From contig NZ_JACHXR010000011.1 of the NCBI RefSeq assembly GCF_014192275.1, positions 1 to 64,000 on the forward strand: DNA of 64,000 nt, in the 5' to 3' direction. Shown here in pieces: positions 38,475 through 48,083 of the stretch (position 1 is the stretch's first letter; every line of letters starts with the position of its first letter). A program made the position numbers and the translations under genes. The notes under the pieces were generated by a model that saw only the letters and a list, made by a program, of their open reading frames with translations, was not told the origin of the DNA and made no database searches. The DNA is from Halomonas stenophila. Its GTDB lineage: Bacteria; Pseudomonadota; Gammaproteobacteria; Pseudomonadales; Halomonadaceae.

Positions 38475-39665
38475 ATGGAGATCGAGCCGTCACCCTTGCC
38501 GCCTGTCGCCGACGCGCCCGCGGCGTCCCCCGTGCTGGTCGCCCAGTCGCGGGCCCGGGACCCGGACATGGCCGCCCAGGACCTGGCCCGTCGCCTGTTG
38601 CATCCCTGCCTCGGCGGGGTGCTGTTCTTCTGCTCCGCGGAGTACGATCTCGAGGCCCTGGGACGCGCTCTTGAGGAGCACTTCGGCGGCGTCTCGTTGT
38701 GCGGCTGCACCACCGCCGGCGAGATCGGCGAGGGCGGCTATGGCCGCGGTGGCATCACCGCCATCGGCTTCGATCAACGCTACTTCGCCTTCGACCATGC
38801 GCTGATCGAGGATCTCGACGGTGTCTCGCTGCTCGATGCCCAGCGCCTGAGCGACCGGCTGCTCGACCGCTGTCGTCAGGCGGCGATCGCCCCCATCAAG
38901 GCCCATACCTTCGCTCTGACCCTGCTCGATGGCCTCTCGGCCAGCGAGGAGCGGGTGCTGGCGACCCTCAATGCCGCGCTCGGCAGTATTCCCCATTTCG
39001 GCGGCAGCGCCGGCGACGACAACCGGCTCGCCGGCACCCATGTCTACGGCGAGGGGCGCTTTCTTAGCGGGGCGGCGGTGGTGGTGATGGTCAACAGCGT
39101 GCTCGACTTCGAGGTGTTCACCACCCATCACCTGCGTCCCCTGGACGACAAGCTGGTGGTGACCGCCGCCGACCGTGAGCAGCGTCGCGTGATCGAGCTC
39201 AATGCCGAGCCCGCCGCCGAGGAGTACGCCCGGCTGGTGGGCTGTGCGGTGGACGAACTGGGCGAGGCGGTCTTCGCCCGCCATCCGCTGGCCGTGCGGC
39301 TGCACGACCAGACCTATGTGCGTTCGATCCAGCGCGTCAACGACGACCTCAGCCTGAGTTTCTACTGCGCCGTGGAGAACGGCATCGTGCTCACCGCCAT
39401 GGCCGCCGCGCCGCTGCTCGACGACCTGCAACGCGTGCTCGACGATATCGTCGCGCGCCTGGGGCCACCGCGGCTTGTCATCGGTTGCGACTGTTTCCTG
39501 CGTCGCCTGGAGATCGACCTGGACGGTTTGAGCGAGGCCGCGTCCCGGCTGCTGAGCCGCTATCACGTGGTGGGGTTCAATACCTACGGAGAGCAATGCA
39601 ATGGCCTTCACCTCAACCAGACCTTTACCGGGGTCGTCATCGGCCATGGACGCCGCCGCTCCTGA
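38475..39665 (+). CDS. nosP: FIST domain sensor protein, NosP-like
   Basis: The 396-residue soluble protein has a FIST_N domain (about residues 30-230: VLFFCSAEYDLEAL, LCGCTTAGEIGEGGYGRGGI, HFGGSAGDDNRLAGTHVYG) and a FIST_C domain (about residues 240-375: YVRSIQRVNDDLSLSFYCAV, GCDCFLRRLEID, FNTYGEQCNGLHLNQT). FIST proteins adjoining a PAS hybrid kinase correspond to NosP, a haem-binding nitric-oxide sensor that controls the kinase NahK in Pseudomonas aeruginosa. Gene order and overlap support this. The ribosome site before ATG 38475 is weak. The 3' end overlaps the kinase gene by 65 bases. Haem or NO binding is inferred from family, not visible. Confidence 0.75.
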   Translation: MEIEPSPLPPVADAPAASPVLVAQSRARDPDMAAQDLARRLLHPCLGGVLFFCSAEYDLEALGRALEEHFGGVSLCGCTTAGEIGEGGYGRGGITAIGFDQRYFAFDHALIEDLDGVSLLDAQRLSDRLLDRCRQAAIAPIKAHTFALTLLDGLSASEERVLATLNAALGSIPHFGGSAGDDNRLAGTHVYGEGRFLSGAAVVVMVNSVLDFEVFTTHHLRPLDDKLVVTAADREQRRVIELNAEPAAEEYARLVGCAVDELGEAVFARHPLAVRLHDQTYVRSIQRVNDDLSLSFYCAVENGIVLTAMAAAPLLDDLQRVLDDIVARLGPPRLVIGCDCFLRRLEIDLDGLSEAASRLLSRYHVVGFNTYGEQCNGLHLNQTFTGVVIGHGRRRS

Positions 39666-42216
39666 GCCCGGCGAGCGCGAGCGGGCCCTGGAGCGCGAGG
39701 TCGCCAAGCTCAAGCGCATCAATGCGGCCTTGATCGAGCGCGTCGAGGCCAGCAACCTGCCACGCAGTGCCCCCTATGCGGCCTTCGAGCATGCCGCGCT
39801 GCTCGCCGAGCAGGTCCGTGAGCGGACTCAGGAGCTCAACCAGGCCATGCACGAGCTGCGGGCCAGCAACCGCCTGCTGGTCGAGGCCCGAGAACGCGCC
39901 GAGACCGCCGGCCAGTACCTGGTCGATGCCATCGAGAGCATCACCGACGCCTTCGTGTTGTTCGATGCCGACCAGCGCATCCAACGCTTCAACAGCCGCT
40001 TCGCCGAGTTCTGGCGCCCGGCAGGAATCCACATCGCGAACGGCATGCACATGCAGGAGTTGCGTCGCCTGGCGTTGGCCTCGGGGCTGGTGCTCAGCGA
40101 GCAGCTTGGCCATGGCGACCGGCGCACCCTCTATCGCCTCCATGACGACCGTTGGGTCCAGGTGCACCAGCGGCCCACCCGCGGCGGGGGGCGGGTGATG
40201 CTCTACGTCGATATCACCGCGCTCAAGCGCCAGGAGCATGCCCGCCGCGAGCACGCCCTGGCCCAGAAGAGTCGCCTGCAGCAGGTCACGCTGGACAGCC
40301 TGTCCCAGGGCGTGGCGGTGATCGGTGCCGGTGGCCAGCTGGAGATGTGCAACCAGCGCTTCCGGACCCTGACCGGGCTCGCCTCCCTCGAGGTGCCCCA
40401 CGACCTGGCGGTGCTGCAGGGGCGCAGCGCCTTGATCGTCGCCGGCGACGCCCGCGGCGTCACCACCCCCTGCGAGCGCCAGCTGCCCGATGGCCGGGTG
40501 GTGGAGGTGCGCGGCCATGCCATGCCCGGCGGCGGCCAGGTACTGACCTACACCGACGTCACCGAGCGCATCCGCCATGCCGAGGTCCTGCGTGAGCGCG
40601 AGCGGTGGATCCGTACCATCACCGACGAACTGCCGGCGATGATCGCCTACCTCGATCGCGACCTGCGCTACGTGTTCACCAATCGCGTCTACGAGGAATG
40701 GTACGGCTGGCCGCGGGACCTGCTGCTCGGCGGCGAGCTCACGGCCCTGCACGGCGTCGAACATTGCGCGCGCCTGGCCCCCTACCTGGACCGGGCGCTG
40801 GCCGGGGAGAGCGTGTCCTTCGAGTTCCCCGAGCACGGGGCCAATGGCCAGGAACGGGTCCTGCTGCGGGCCTACGTGCCCCACGTCGGCGAGGACGGCG
40901 AGGTGCTCGGGCTCTTCGTGTTGATCCGCGACATCACCGAGCGGCGGCGTTCCGCCGAGGCATTGCACCAGGCCTACCAGAACCTCGAGCAGCGGGTCCG
41001 CGAGCGGACCACCGAGCTGACCCGGGTGAACACCCGGCTGCGCGGCGAGATCGCCGAACGCGCCGCCGTCGAGCAGCGCCTGCGCGAGGCCAAGGCCGAG
41101 GCCGAGGCGGCCAACCTCTCGAAGACCAAGTTCCTGGCGGCGGTCAGTCACGACCTGTTGCAGCCGCTCAATGCCGCGCGCCTGTTCACGGGGGCCCTCG
41201 GCGAGCAGGCGGTCACGGCGGATGGCCGGGAACTGATCGAGCAGATCGGTCGCTCGCTGAAGGACGTCGAGACGCTACTCGGCACCCTGGTCGATATCTC
41301 CAAGCTCGATGCCGGGGTCGTGACCCCCGATGTCGCCGCCTTCCCGGTGGCCGAGCTCCTCGACGGCCTGGCCCGGGAGTACCGCCAGGTGGCCGCCAGC
41401 GAGGGCCTGGCGCTGCACTATGTGGCGAGCGACGGCGTGGTGCAGAGCGATATCCAGCTGCTGTCCCGGGTGGTGCGCAACTTCCTGACCAATGCCATCC
41501 GCTACACGGAGCGGGGGCGCATCCTGCTCGGTTGCCGACATCGCCCCGAGGGGCTGGAGATCCAGGTGGTCGACACCGGCATGGGCATCGAGGAAGCCGA
41601 ACTGGGGGCGATCTTCCAGGAGTTTCGACGCTCCCATGCCGTCGGTAAGCGCCAGGATCGCGGCCTGGGGCTGGGCCTGGCCATCGCCGACAAGATCGCC
41701 CGCATGCTCGACCATCCGCTGGGGGTGGCCTCGATCGCCGGGCGCGGCTCTCGGTTCAGCATCCTGCTGCCCCACGGCCGGCTGTCCCCGCGCGGTGCTC
41801 CGGCGCCGGCGTCGACCCCGGGCGACAACCTGGCCCTGCAGGGGCGGCGCGTCTGGGTGATCGACAACGACACCGACATCTGCGAGGCGATGCGTCTGCT
41901 GCTCGGCCGCTGGGGATGTCGCGTCCGGGTCGCCGAGAGCGAGGCGGCGCTGGCCGCCCAGCTCGACCTCGCCACCGCCCCGGCGGACGTGCTGGTCGTC
42001 GACTATCACCTGGACGAGGGGGACACCGGTGTGGCGCTGGCCGAACGGCTCAATGCCGCGCGCCGGGTCCCGCTGCCGGTGGTGGTGATCACCGCCAACC
42101 ATAGCCATGACCTCCGACAGCAGCTGCGCGAGCGGGGCCACGGCCTGCTGCACAAGCCGGTGAAACCGCTCAAGCTGCGCATGCTGCTGGCGCAGTTGCT
42201 GAGCGGGGCGCGGTGA
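39601..42216 (+). CDS. nahK: Triple-PAS hybrid sensor histidine kinase, NahK/ErcS'-like
   Basis: The 871-residue soluble kinase has an N-terminal coiled coil (about residues 25-100), then three PAS domains (about 100-205, 225-320, 335-455) and a second coil. HisKA follows with His 517 in AAVSHDLLQPLNAARLF, then HATPase_c (VVDTGMGIEEAE, DRGLGLGLAIADKIA), and a receiver domain with Asp 801 in VVDYHLDEGDTG. There is no membrane helix. The SHDLLQPLNA box is characteristic of the ErcS'/NahK group. GGAG lies 9 bases before ATG 39601, within nosP. It likely receives its signal from the FIST protein; the convergent LuxR regulator or an Hpt protein elsewhere would be its phosphotarget. Confidence 0.85.
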   Translation: MAFTSTRPLPGSSSAMDAAAPEPGERERALEREVAKLKRINAALIERVEASNLPRSAPYAAFEHAALLAEQVRERTQELNQAMHELRASNRLLVEARERAETAGQYLVDAIESITDAFVLFDADQRIQRFNSRFAEFWRPAGIHIANGMHMQELRRLALASGLVLSEQLGHGDRRTLYRLHDDRWVQVHQRPTRGGGRVMLYVDITALKRQEHARREHALAQKSRLQQVTLDSLSQGVAVIGAGGQLEMCNQRFRTLTGLASLEVPHDLAVLQGRSALIVAGDARGVTTPCERQLPDGRVVEVRGHAMPGGGQVLTYTDVTERIRHAEVLRERERWIRTITDELPAMIAYLDRDLRYVFTNRVYEEWYGWPRDLLLGGELTALHGVEHCARLAPYLDRALAGESVSFEFPEHGANGQERVLLRAYVPHVGEDGEVLGLFVLIRDITERRRSAEALHQAYQNLEQRVRERTTELTRVNTRLRGEIAERAAVEQRLREAKAEAEAANLSKTKFLAAVSHDLLQPLNAARLFTGALGEQAVTADGRELIEQIGRSLKDVETLLGTLVDISKLDAGVVTPDVAAFPVAELLDGLAREYRQVAASEGLALHYVASDGVVQSDIQLLSRVVRNFLTNAIRYTERGRILLGCRHRPEGLEIQVVDTGMGIEEAELGAIFQEFRRSHAVGKRQDRGLGLGLAIADKIARMLDHPLGVASIAGRGSRFSILLPHGRLSPRGAPAPASTPGDNLALQGRRVWVIDNDTDICEAMRLLLGRWGCRVRVAESEAALAAQLDLATAPADVLVVDYHLDEGDTGVALAERLNAARRVPLPVVVITANHSHDLRQQLRERGHGLLHKPVKPLKLRMLLAQLLSGAR

Positions 42217-42241
42217 GACGTTGGTCGGGCGAGGCTGACGG

Positions 42242-42901
42242 TCAACGCCTGAGGTAGGCGTCGAAGTCGATATCGCTGGCCGAGAGAATCGCCTGCACCC
42301 GGTTGTGCACCCCGAGCTTGCGCAGGATCGCCGAGACATGGGCCTTGACCGTGGTCTCGGCGATGTTCAGGTGGTAGGCGATCATCTTGTTGGATTCGCC
42401 GCGGGTCAGGCGCTCGAGCACCTCCAGCTGCTTGCGCGTCAGGGTCTCGAGCCGCTGGGGGCTGAGCCCTGGTTCGGCGCCGTGGCCCGGGGGGGTGCCG
42501 GTGGCGCGCATGATGTCCGCAGGCAGGTAGATGTTGCCATCGAGGATCTGGGCGATCGCCCTGGTCATCTGCTCGCGGGGCGACGACTTGGTGATGAAGC
42601 CTACCGCGCCATAGGTCACGGCCTGCAGGATGACCTGCTTGTCCTCCTCGGCGGAGATGATCACCACCGGGATCGTCGGGGCCTCGTTGCGTAACCGCAG
42701 CAGTCCCCCCAGGCCATGCATGCCAGGCATGTCGAGGTCGAGCAGGATCAGGTCCAGGTCGTCGTGCTCGCTGGCCATCGCCAGGGTGGCCTCGAGGTCC
42801 TGGGTCTCGAGCACCTCGGCGGCGTCGAAGCCGTCGCGGATGACCCGGCCGATGGCCTCGCGGAACAGCGGGTGATCGTCGGCGATCAGTAGCTTGTACA
42901 T
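42242..42901 (-). CDS. erbR: LuxR-type response regulator, ErbR/AgmR-like
   Basis: The 219-residue NarL/FixJ-type regulator has a receiver domain ([14 protein letters not shown]; Asp 55 in [13 protein letters not shown]; Lys in [13 protein letters not shown]) and a C-terminal LuxR helix-turn-helix ([21 protein letters not shown], read in parts; [19 protein letters not shown]). It strongly resembles ErbR/AgmR, the activator of alcohol oxidation genes in pseudomonads. ATG 42901 gives the start MYKLLIADD shared with that family and has AAGG 8 bases upstream; ATG 42949 with GGGAG is a longer alternative. It is convergent with the NahK-like gene. It probably controls the aldehyde and alcohol dehydrogenase genes nearby. 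Confidence 0.82.
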   Translation of the reverse strand: MYKLLIADDHPLFREAIGRVIRDGFDAAEVLETQDLEATLAMASEHDDLDLILLDLDMPGMHGLGGLLRLRNEAPTIPVVIISAEEDKQVILQAVTYGAVGFITKSSPREQMTRAIAQILDGNIYLPADIMRATGTPPGHGAEPGLSPQRLETLTRKQLEVLERLTRGESNKMIAYHLNIAETTVKAHVSAILRKLGVHNRVQAILSASDIDFDAYLRR

Positions 42902-43266
42902 GGCTATGGCCTTGTCGTTGTCGTCGATCGGCATCGCCATCCTGTGCATGTGGCGTCTCCCGGCGGCCTCGAACGGCCGTGCCCGGGTGGCGGCCCAGCG
43001 TGGGGGGAGGGCATGGGCGTCCCGCTCCATGATGACGCCAAACGGCACCGGGAGAACTACGACTTCCGTCGGGGCGAGGCCCGGCACACGCCGGGCACCC
43101 TGTCGGACGGCCGACGCCCAGGGGGAAGTGCCCGAGGGGGCCGTTCGCCGCACGCGAGTCGTCTCCTTGTCGAGGGGCCCCGGGGCGGTGGAGCGCTATA
43201 CTGATGACAACCCACCTCGACCGTAGCCGACCACTGCGGCCGTTCCGCGTCAGACGGGAGGGCGGC
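42902..43266. other. Divergent region between erbR-like and sulfite-oxidase-like genes
   Basis: These 365 bases hold no credible gene beyond a possible 16-codon extension of the regulator (start 42949). GGGAGAACTACGAC at 43050-43063 reads AAGTCGTAGTTCTCCC on the minus strand, similar to the repeats upstream of the nosP-like gene. A TATACT -10 candidate for the plus-strand gene lies at 43197-43202. Confidence 0.45.
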
Positions 43267-44340
43267 ATGACCACGGACTTCACCCTCGAAGAGCTGCAGT
43301 CGGCGACCCGCAATCATGGCATGCCGCTCGAGGGGCTGGCCTACGCGACCACGCCCCTGGGCATGCACTACGTGCTCACCCACTTCGATATTCCCCGGGT
43401 CGACCCCGAGGCATGGCGCCTCGAGGTCGACGGCCGGGTCACCCGAGCGCTGTCCCTGTCGCTGGAGGAGCTTCGCTCGCGGCCTCGCGTCAGCCAGCCG
43501 GTGACCCTGGAGTGTGCCGGCAATGGTCGGGCGCGCCTCGAGCCCCGGCCGCACAGCCAGCCGTGGCTCGACGAGGCCGTCGGCACCGGCGAATGGACCG
43601 GGACCCCGCTGGGGCCGCTGCTCCAGGAAGCCGGGCTACTCGATGAGGCCAGGGAGGTGCTCTTCACCGGACTCGATCGCGGCGAGCAGGGCGGGATCGT
43701 CCAGCGGTACCAGCGCGCGCTGTCCGCCGCCGACTGCCTGCGCCCCGAGGTGCTGCTGGCCTACGAGATGAACGGCGAGCCCCTGCCACCCCAGCATGGT
43801 TTCCCGCTGCGTCTGATCGTGCCCGGCTGGTATGGCATGACCCAGGTGAAATGGCTGCAGCGCATCACGGTGCTCGACGAGCCGTTCTGGGGATACCAGC
43901 AGAACGTCTTCTATCGCATCGCCCAGCACGAGGACGACCCCGGGGTCCAGCTGAGCCGCATGTATCCCCGGGCGTTGATGGTGCCGCCGGGCATGCCGGT
44001 GTTCGAGACCCGCGAACGCCTGCTCCCCCCTGGCCACCACCCACTGCAGGGTCGGGCCTGGTCGGGCTGGGGCAGCATCGACCGTGTCGAGGTCAGCACG
44101 GATGCGGGCCAGCACTGGCAGGTGGCCGCGCTCGAATCCCCGACGGCGCCCCATGCCTGGCAGGCGTGGTCCCTGGACTGGGAGGCCGACGAGGGCCGCC
44201 ACGAGCTGCTCTGTCGGGCCACGGACGCGGCCGGCAACGTGCAGCCGCTGGTGCCGCAGTGGAACCTCAAGGGGGTCGCCAACAATGCGGTCCAGCGCCT
44301 GATGGTCCAGGTGCGCCGCGAGTTCGAGCCCGCCCCCTGA
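43267..44340 (+). CDS. Sulfite oxidase family molybdopterin-dependent protein
   Basis: The 357-residue protein has the Mo-cofactor domain of the sulfite-oxidase family. The Mo-ligating cysteine lies in QPVTLECAGNGRARL; EWTGTPLGPLLQEAG, PPQHGFPLRLIVPGWYGM and VKWLQRITVLDEPFWG are further conserved boxes. The last ~100 residues form the dimerisation domain (GWGSIDRVEVSTDAGQHW). It has no evident signal peptide, so it may be cytoplasmic or exported by another partner. GGGAGGG sits 6 bases before ATG 43267; an upstream ATG at 43204 is less likely. The electron acceptor and substrate are unknown; the modABC genes at 1.6 kb would supply Mo. Confidence 0.85.
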   Translation: MTTDFTLEELQSATRNHGMPLEGLAYATTPLGMHYVLTHFDIPRVDPEAWRLEVDGRVTRALSLSLEELRSRPRVSQPVTLECAGNGRARLEPRPHSQPWLDEAVGTGEWTGTPLGPLLQEAGLLDEAREVLFTGLDRGEQGGIVQRYQRALSAADCLRPEVLLAYEMNGEPLPPQHGFPLRLIVPGWYGMTQVKWLQRITVLDEPFWGYQQNVFYRIAQHEDDPGVQLSRMYPRALMVPPGMPVFETRERLLPPGHHPLQGRAWSGWGSIDRVEVSTDAGQHWQVAALESPTAPHAWQAWSLDWEADEGRHELLCRATDAAGNVQPLVPQWNLKGVANNAVQRLMVQVRREFEPAP

Positions 44341-44446
44341 GCCATCCCCGCGCTCCCGGTGGCGGGCTTGCCGCCGCCGTGCAGGGCCTTTCGCCAACGG
44401 ACAGATGCTACCCGGTAGCGCGGCCACCGCCCGATGGGCGGTGCCA

Positions 44447-44458
44447 GGGAACTACGAC
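44447..44458. promoter_or_regulatory. GTCGTAGTTCCC element upstream of aldehyde dehydrogenase gene
   Basis: GGGAACTACGAC on the plus strand is GTCGTAGTTCCC on the minus strand. It lies 142 bases before the aldehyde dehydrogenase start. Its complement resembles GTCGCATATCCC in the nosP-like promoter and GTCGTAGTTCTCCC in the erbR-like promoter, suggesting one regulator. Confidence 0.45.
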
Positions 44459-44599
44459 CAAAGACCCCCATCCGTTGCGCCCAAGGCAGGATGGGCGCAC
44501 GCGCAGGATTCACTACTCTCTATTGCATGCGACGCGTCCGGCTGAAGTCCTCGGCCGCGAGCGGATCGTCGTGATTCCCAACAGGCAGGAGTGCGCACC

Positions 44600-46120
<1,521 letters not shown>

Positions 46121-46130
46121 GGCCCCTGCC

Positions 46131-46151
46131 CCCCGGGCACCCTGCCCGGGG
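46131..46151 (+). terminator. Hairpin between aldehyde and alcohol dehydrogenase genes
   Basis: A 9-bp perfect stem (CCCCGGGCA and complement) with a 3-base loop starts 11 bases after the stop codon. It has no T-run, so partial read-through into the alcohol dehydrogenase gene is likely. Confidence 0.45.
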
Positions 46152-46231
46152 CGGCTCCCCTGACGAGTCGATGCCCGGTATCGCACAGGCGATGCCGGTG
46201 CCTGCCAACGCAACGGTTAGGAGTAGGATTC

Positions 46232-47257
46232 ATGGACAAGACGATGCAAGCCGCCGTGGTGCGGTCCTTCGGCGAGCCGCTGAGCCTGGAAGAGGTCGAG
46301 GTGCCCCGCCCGGGGCGCGGCGAGATCCTGGTGAAGGTGGCCGCCTCCGGTGTCTGCCATACCGATCTTCATGCGGCCCATGGCGACTGGCCGATCAAGC
46401 CCGAACCGCCCTTCATCCCCGGCCACGAGGGTGTCGGCCACGTGGCGGCGGTGGGCGAGGGCGTCAGCCATCTCAAGGAAGGCGACCGGGTCGGGGTGCC
46501 CTGGCTGTATTCCGCCTGCGGGCACTGCGAGCACTGCCTGGGGGGCTGGGAGACCCTGTGCGAGTCCCAGCAGAACACCGGCTACTCGGTGAACGGCGGC
46601 TTCGCCGGCTATACCCTGGCCGATGCCGGCTACGTGGGGCGGCTGCCCGACAACGTCGATTTCCTGGAGATCGCGCCGGTGCTCTGTGCCGGGGTCACCG
46701 TCTACAAGGGGCTCAAGATGACCGACACCCGTCCCGGGCAATGGGTCGTAATCTCCGGCATCGGCGGCCTCGGCCACATGGCGGTGCAGTACGCCCGCGC
46801 CATGGGGCTCAACGTTGCCGCGGTGGATATCGACGACACCAAGCTGGCGCTCGCCAAGCGCCTGGGGGCCAGCGTGACGGTCAACGCCCTGACCACCGAC
46901 CCGGCCGCCTACCTCAAGCGCGAGATCGGCGGTGCCCATGGCGTGCTGGTCACCGCGGTCTCGCCCAAGGCCTTCGAGCAGGCGCAGGGCATGGTGCGAC
47001 GCGGGGGAACCATCTCGCTCAACGGCCTGCCCCCCGGCGACTTCCCGCTGCCGATCTTCGACACCGTGCTCAACGGCATCACCGTGCGCGGCTCCATCGT
47101 CGGCACCCGCCAGGACCTGCAGGAGGCCCTCGACTTCGCCGGCGAAGGCAAGGTCAAGGCCACGGTGGCGAGCGACCGGCTGGAGAACATCAATGACATC
47201 TTCCAGCGCATGATCGATGGCCGGATCGAAGGGCGCGTCGTGCTCGACATGAGCTGA
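46232..47257 (+). CDS. adhP: Zinc-dependent alcohol dehydrogenase (AdhP type)
   Basis: The 341-residue medium-chain dehydrogenase interconverts alcohols and aldehydes with NAD. Catalytic zinc ligands are in [15 protein letters not shown] and PGHEGVGHV. The structural zinc site is the four-cysteine run [15 protein letters not shown]. The Rossmann motif is [13 protein letters not shown]. The sequence is close to the propanol-preferring AdhP group ([25 protein letters not shown], in parts). AGGAG lies 8 bases before ATG 46232. It is probably co-regulated with the aldehyde dehydrogenase upstream. Confidence 0.92.
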   Translation: MDKTMQAAVVRSFGEPLSLEEVEVPRPGRGEILVKVAASGVCHTDLHAAHGDWPIKPEPPFIPGHEGVGHVAAVGEGVSHLKEGDRVGVPWLYSACGHCEHCLGGWETLCESQQNTGYSVNGGFAGYTLADAGYVGRLPDNVDFLEIAPVLCAGVTVYKGLKMTDTRPGQWVVISGIGGLGHMAVQYARAMGLNVAAVDIDDTKLALAKRLGASVTVNALTTDPAAYLKREIGGAHGVLVTAVSPKAFEQAQGMVRRGGTISLNGLPPGDFPLPIFDTVLNGITVRGSIVGTRQDLQEALDFAGEGKVKATVASDRLENINDIFQRMIDGRIEGRVVLDMS

Positions 47258-47274
47258 TCGAGGCTGGACAGGGC

Positions 47275-47308
47275 GTGACCGGGGCGCGCTCAGGCGTGCC
47301 CCGGTCAC
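47275..47308. terminator. Bidirectional hairpin between adhP and the small-protein gene
   Basis: An 11-bp perfect stem (GTGACCGGGGC and complement) with a 12-base loop lies between convergent stops. No T-run is present. Confidence 0.5.
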
Positions 47309-47327
47309 GTGTCTGGCCGCGGCGGCC

Positions 47328-47567
47328 CTAGGAGCGTATCACCATCTTTGCCTCGGTGAGCTGCTTGACCACGCTCTTGAAGCTGTTCTTGAGGACCAGC
47401 AATTCGCCATTGGCCAGGGTGACCACGGCCACGGGCTCATGGCGCGGCTCATTTTCCGCCTCGAACTCGGGACGGATCTGGGCGATCTGGTCGAGATGCA
47501 GCAGGAGGACGAACTCCTCCTCGGTGGAGGGGTAGTCGCTGACGACCTCGATGAAGCGTTGACTCAT
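47328..47567 (-). CDS. Small protein of unknown function (79 residues)
   Basis: The 79-residue acidic protein is not recognised. It has alternating hydrophobic stretches: FVLLLHLDQIAQIRP, then VAVVTLANGELLVLKNSFKSVVKQL. The latter pattern (V-L-NG-L-K-S-VV) loosely recalls FlbD/SwrD-type small proteins, but this is weak. There is no signal peptide or membrane helix. GAGG lies 5 bases before ATG 47567. The next gene on the strand (dioxygenase-like) ends 68 bases upstream, so the two may be co-transcribed. Confidence 0.7.
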   Translation of the reverse strand: MSQRFIEVVSDYPSTEEEFVLLLHLDQIAQIRPEFEAENEPRHEPVAVVTLANGELLVLKNSFKSVVKQLTEAKMVIRS

Positions 47568-47635
47568 GGGTGCCTCGCTCGACAGCGGTATGTGCCCATC
47601 AGTGTAGTCGAGGCCCGCCGGGACGAGGTCGCGCC

Positions 47636-48001
47636 TCAGTCGTCGCCGAAGACGGTCAGGTCCAGGGCGTGGCTGCGGCCCAGCCACATCACCCCCTGGG
47701 TATGGTCGAAGCGGTCGTCGCCGGTGCCGACGTGGACGAAGACATCCAGCGAGCCCCGGTTGAGGGCCAGCCAGGGCACGACCTCGCCGAACAGCTCGGC
47801 GGCAAAGGACAGCTGGCAGCTCCACAGGGGATGGGGGCCCACCGGTCGCTCGTGGAAGCGCCCCACCCGAATCGCGAAGCGTTCGGCGGCGGCTTCGGCC
47901 ACGCGGCGGGCCTCGGCGAGTCCCGCCGCATCCTCATAATACAGATGGGCGTGGTAGTAGGTGATGCGGCGCGGGTCGGTGAGGGGCGAAGTATCGCTCA
48001 T
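47636..48001 (-). CDS. DOPA 4,5-dioxygenase family protein
   Basis: The 121-residue protein matches the DOPA dioxygenase family: ITYYHAHLYYED at the start, VGPHPLWSCQLSF with the conserved histidine, and SLDVFVHVGTGDD. Members cleave catechols in some organisms, but most bacterial copies have no known substrate. AGGAG lies 6 bases before ATG 48001. It lies between the HD-GYP gene and the small unknown gene, all on the same strand. No catechol pathway genes were seen nearby. Confidence 0.82.
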   Translation of the reverse strand: MSDTSPLTDPRRITYYHAHLYYEDAAGLAEARRVAEAAAERFAIRVGRFHERPVGPHPLWSCQLSFAAELFGEVVPWLALNRGSLDVFVHVGTGDDRFDHTQGVMWLGRSHALDLTVFGDD

Positions 48002-48083
48002 GGCCGTCTCCTGGCAGGGGGCCTCAGGGTAACCGTTGTGCGGCGGCGCCGCGAGGCGGCCCCCCGACACGAGCCCCGGGGCG

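Noticed and set aside
43204..43266. Upstream start of the sulfite-oxidase-family gene at 43204
   Set aside because: ATG 43267 has GGGAGGG at ideal distance and the extra 21 residues are Arg-rich without being a recognisable Tat signal.
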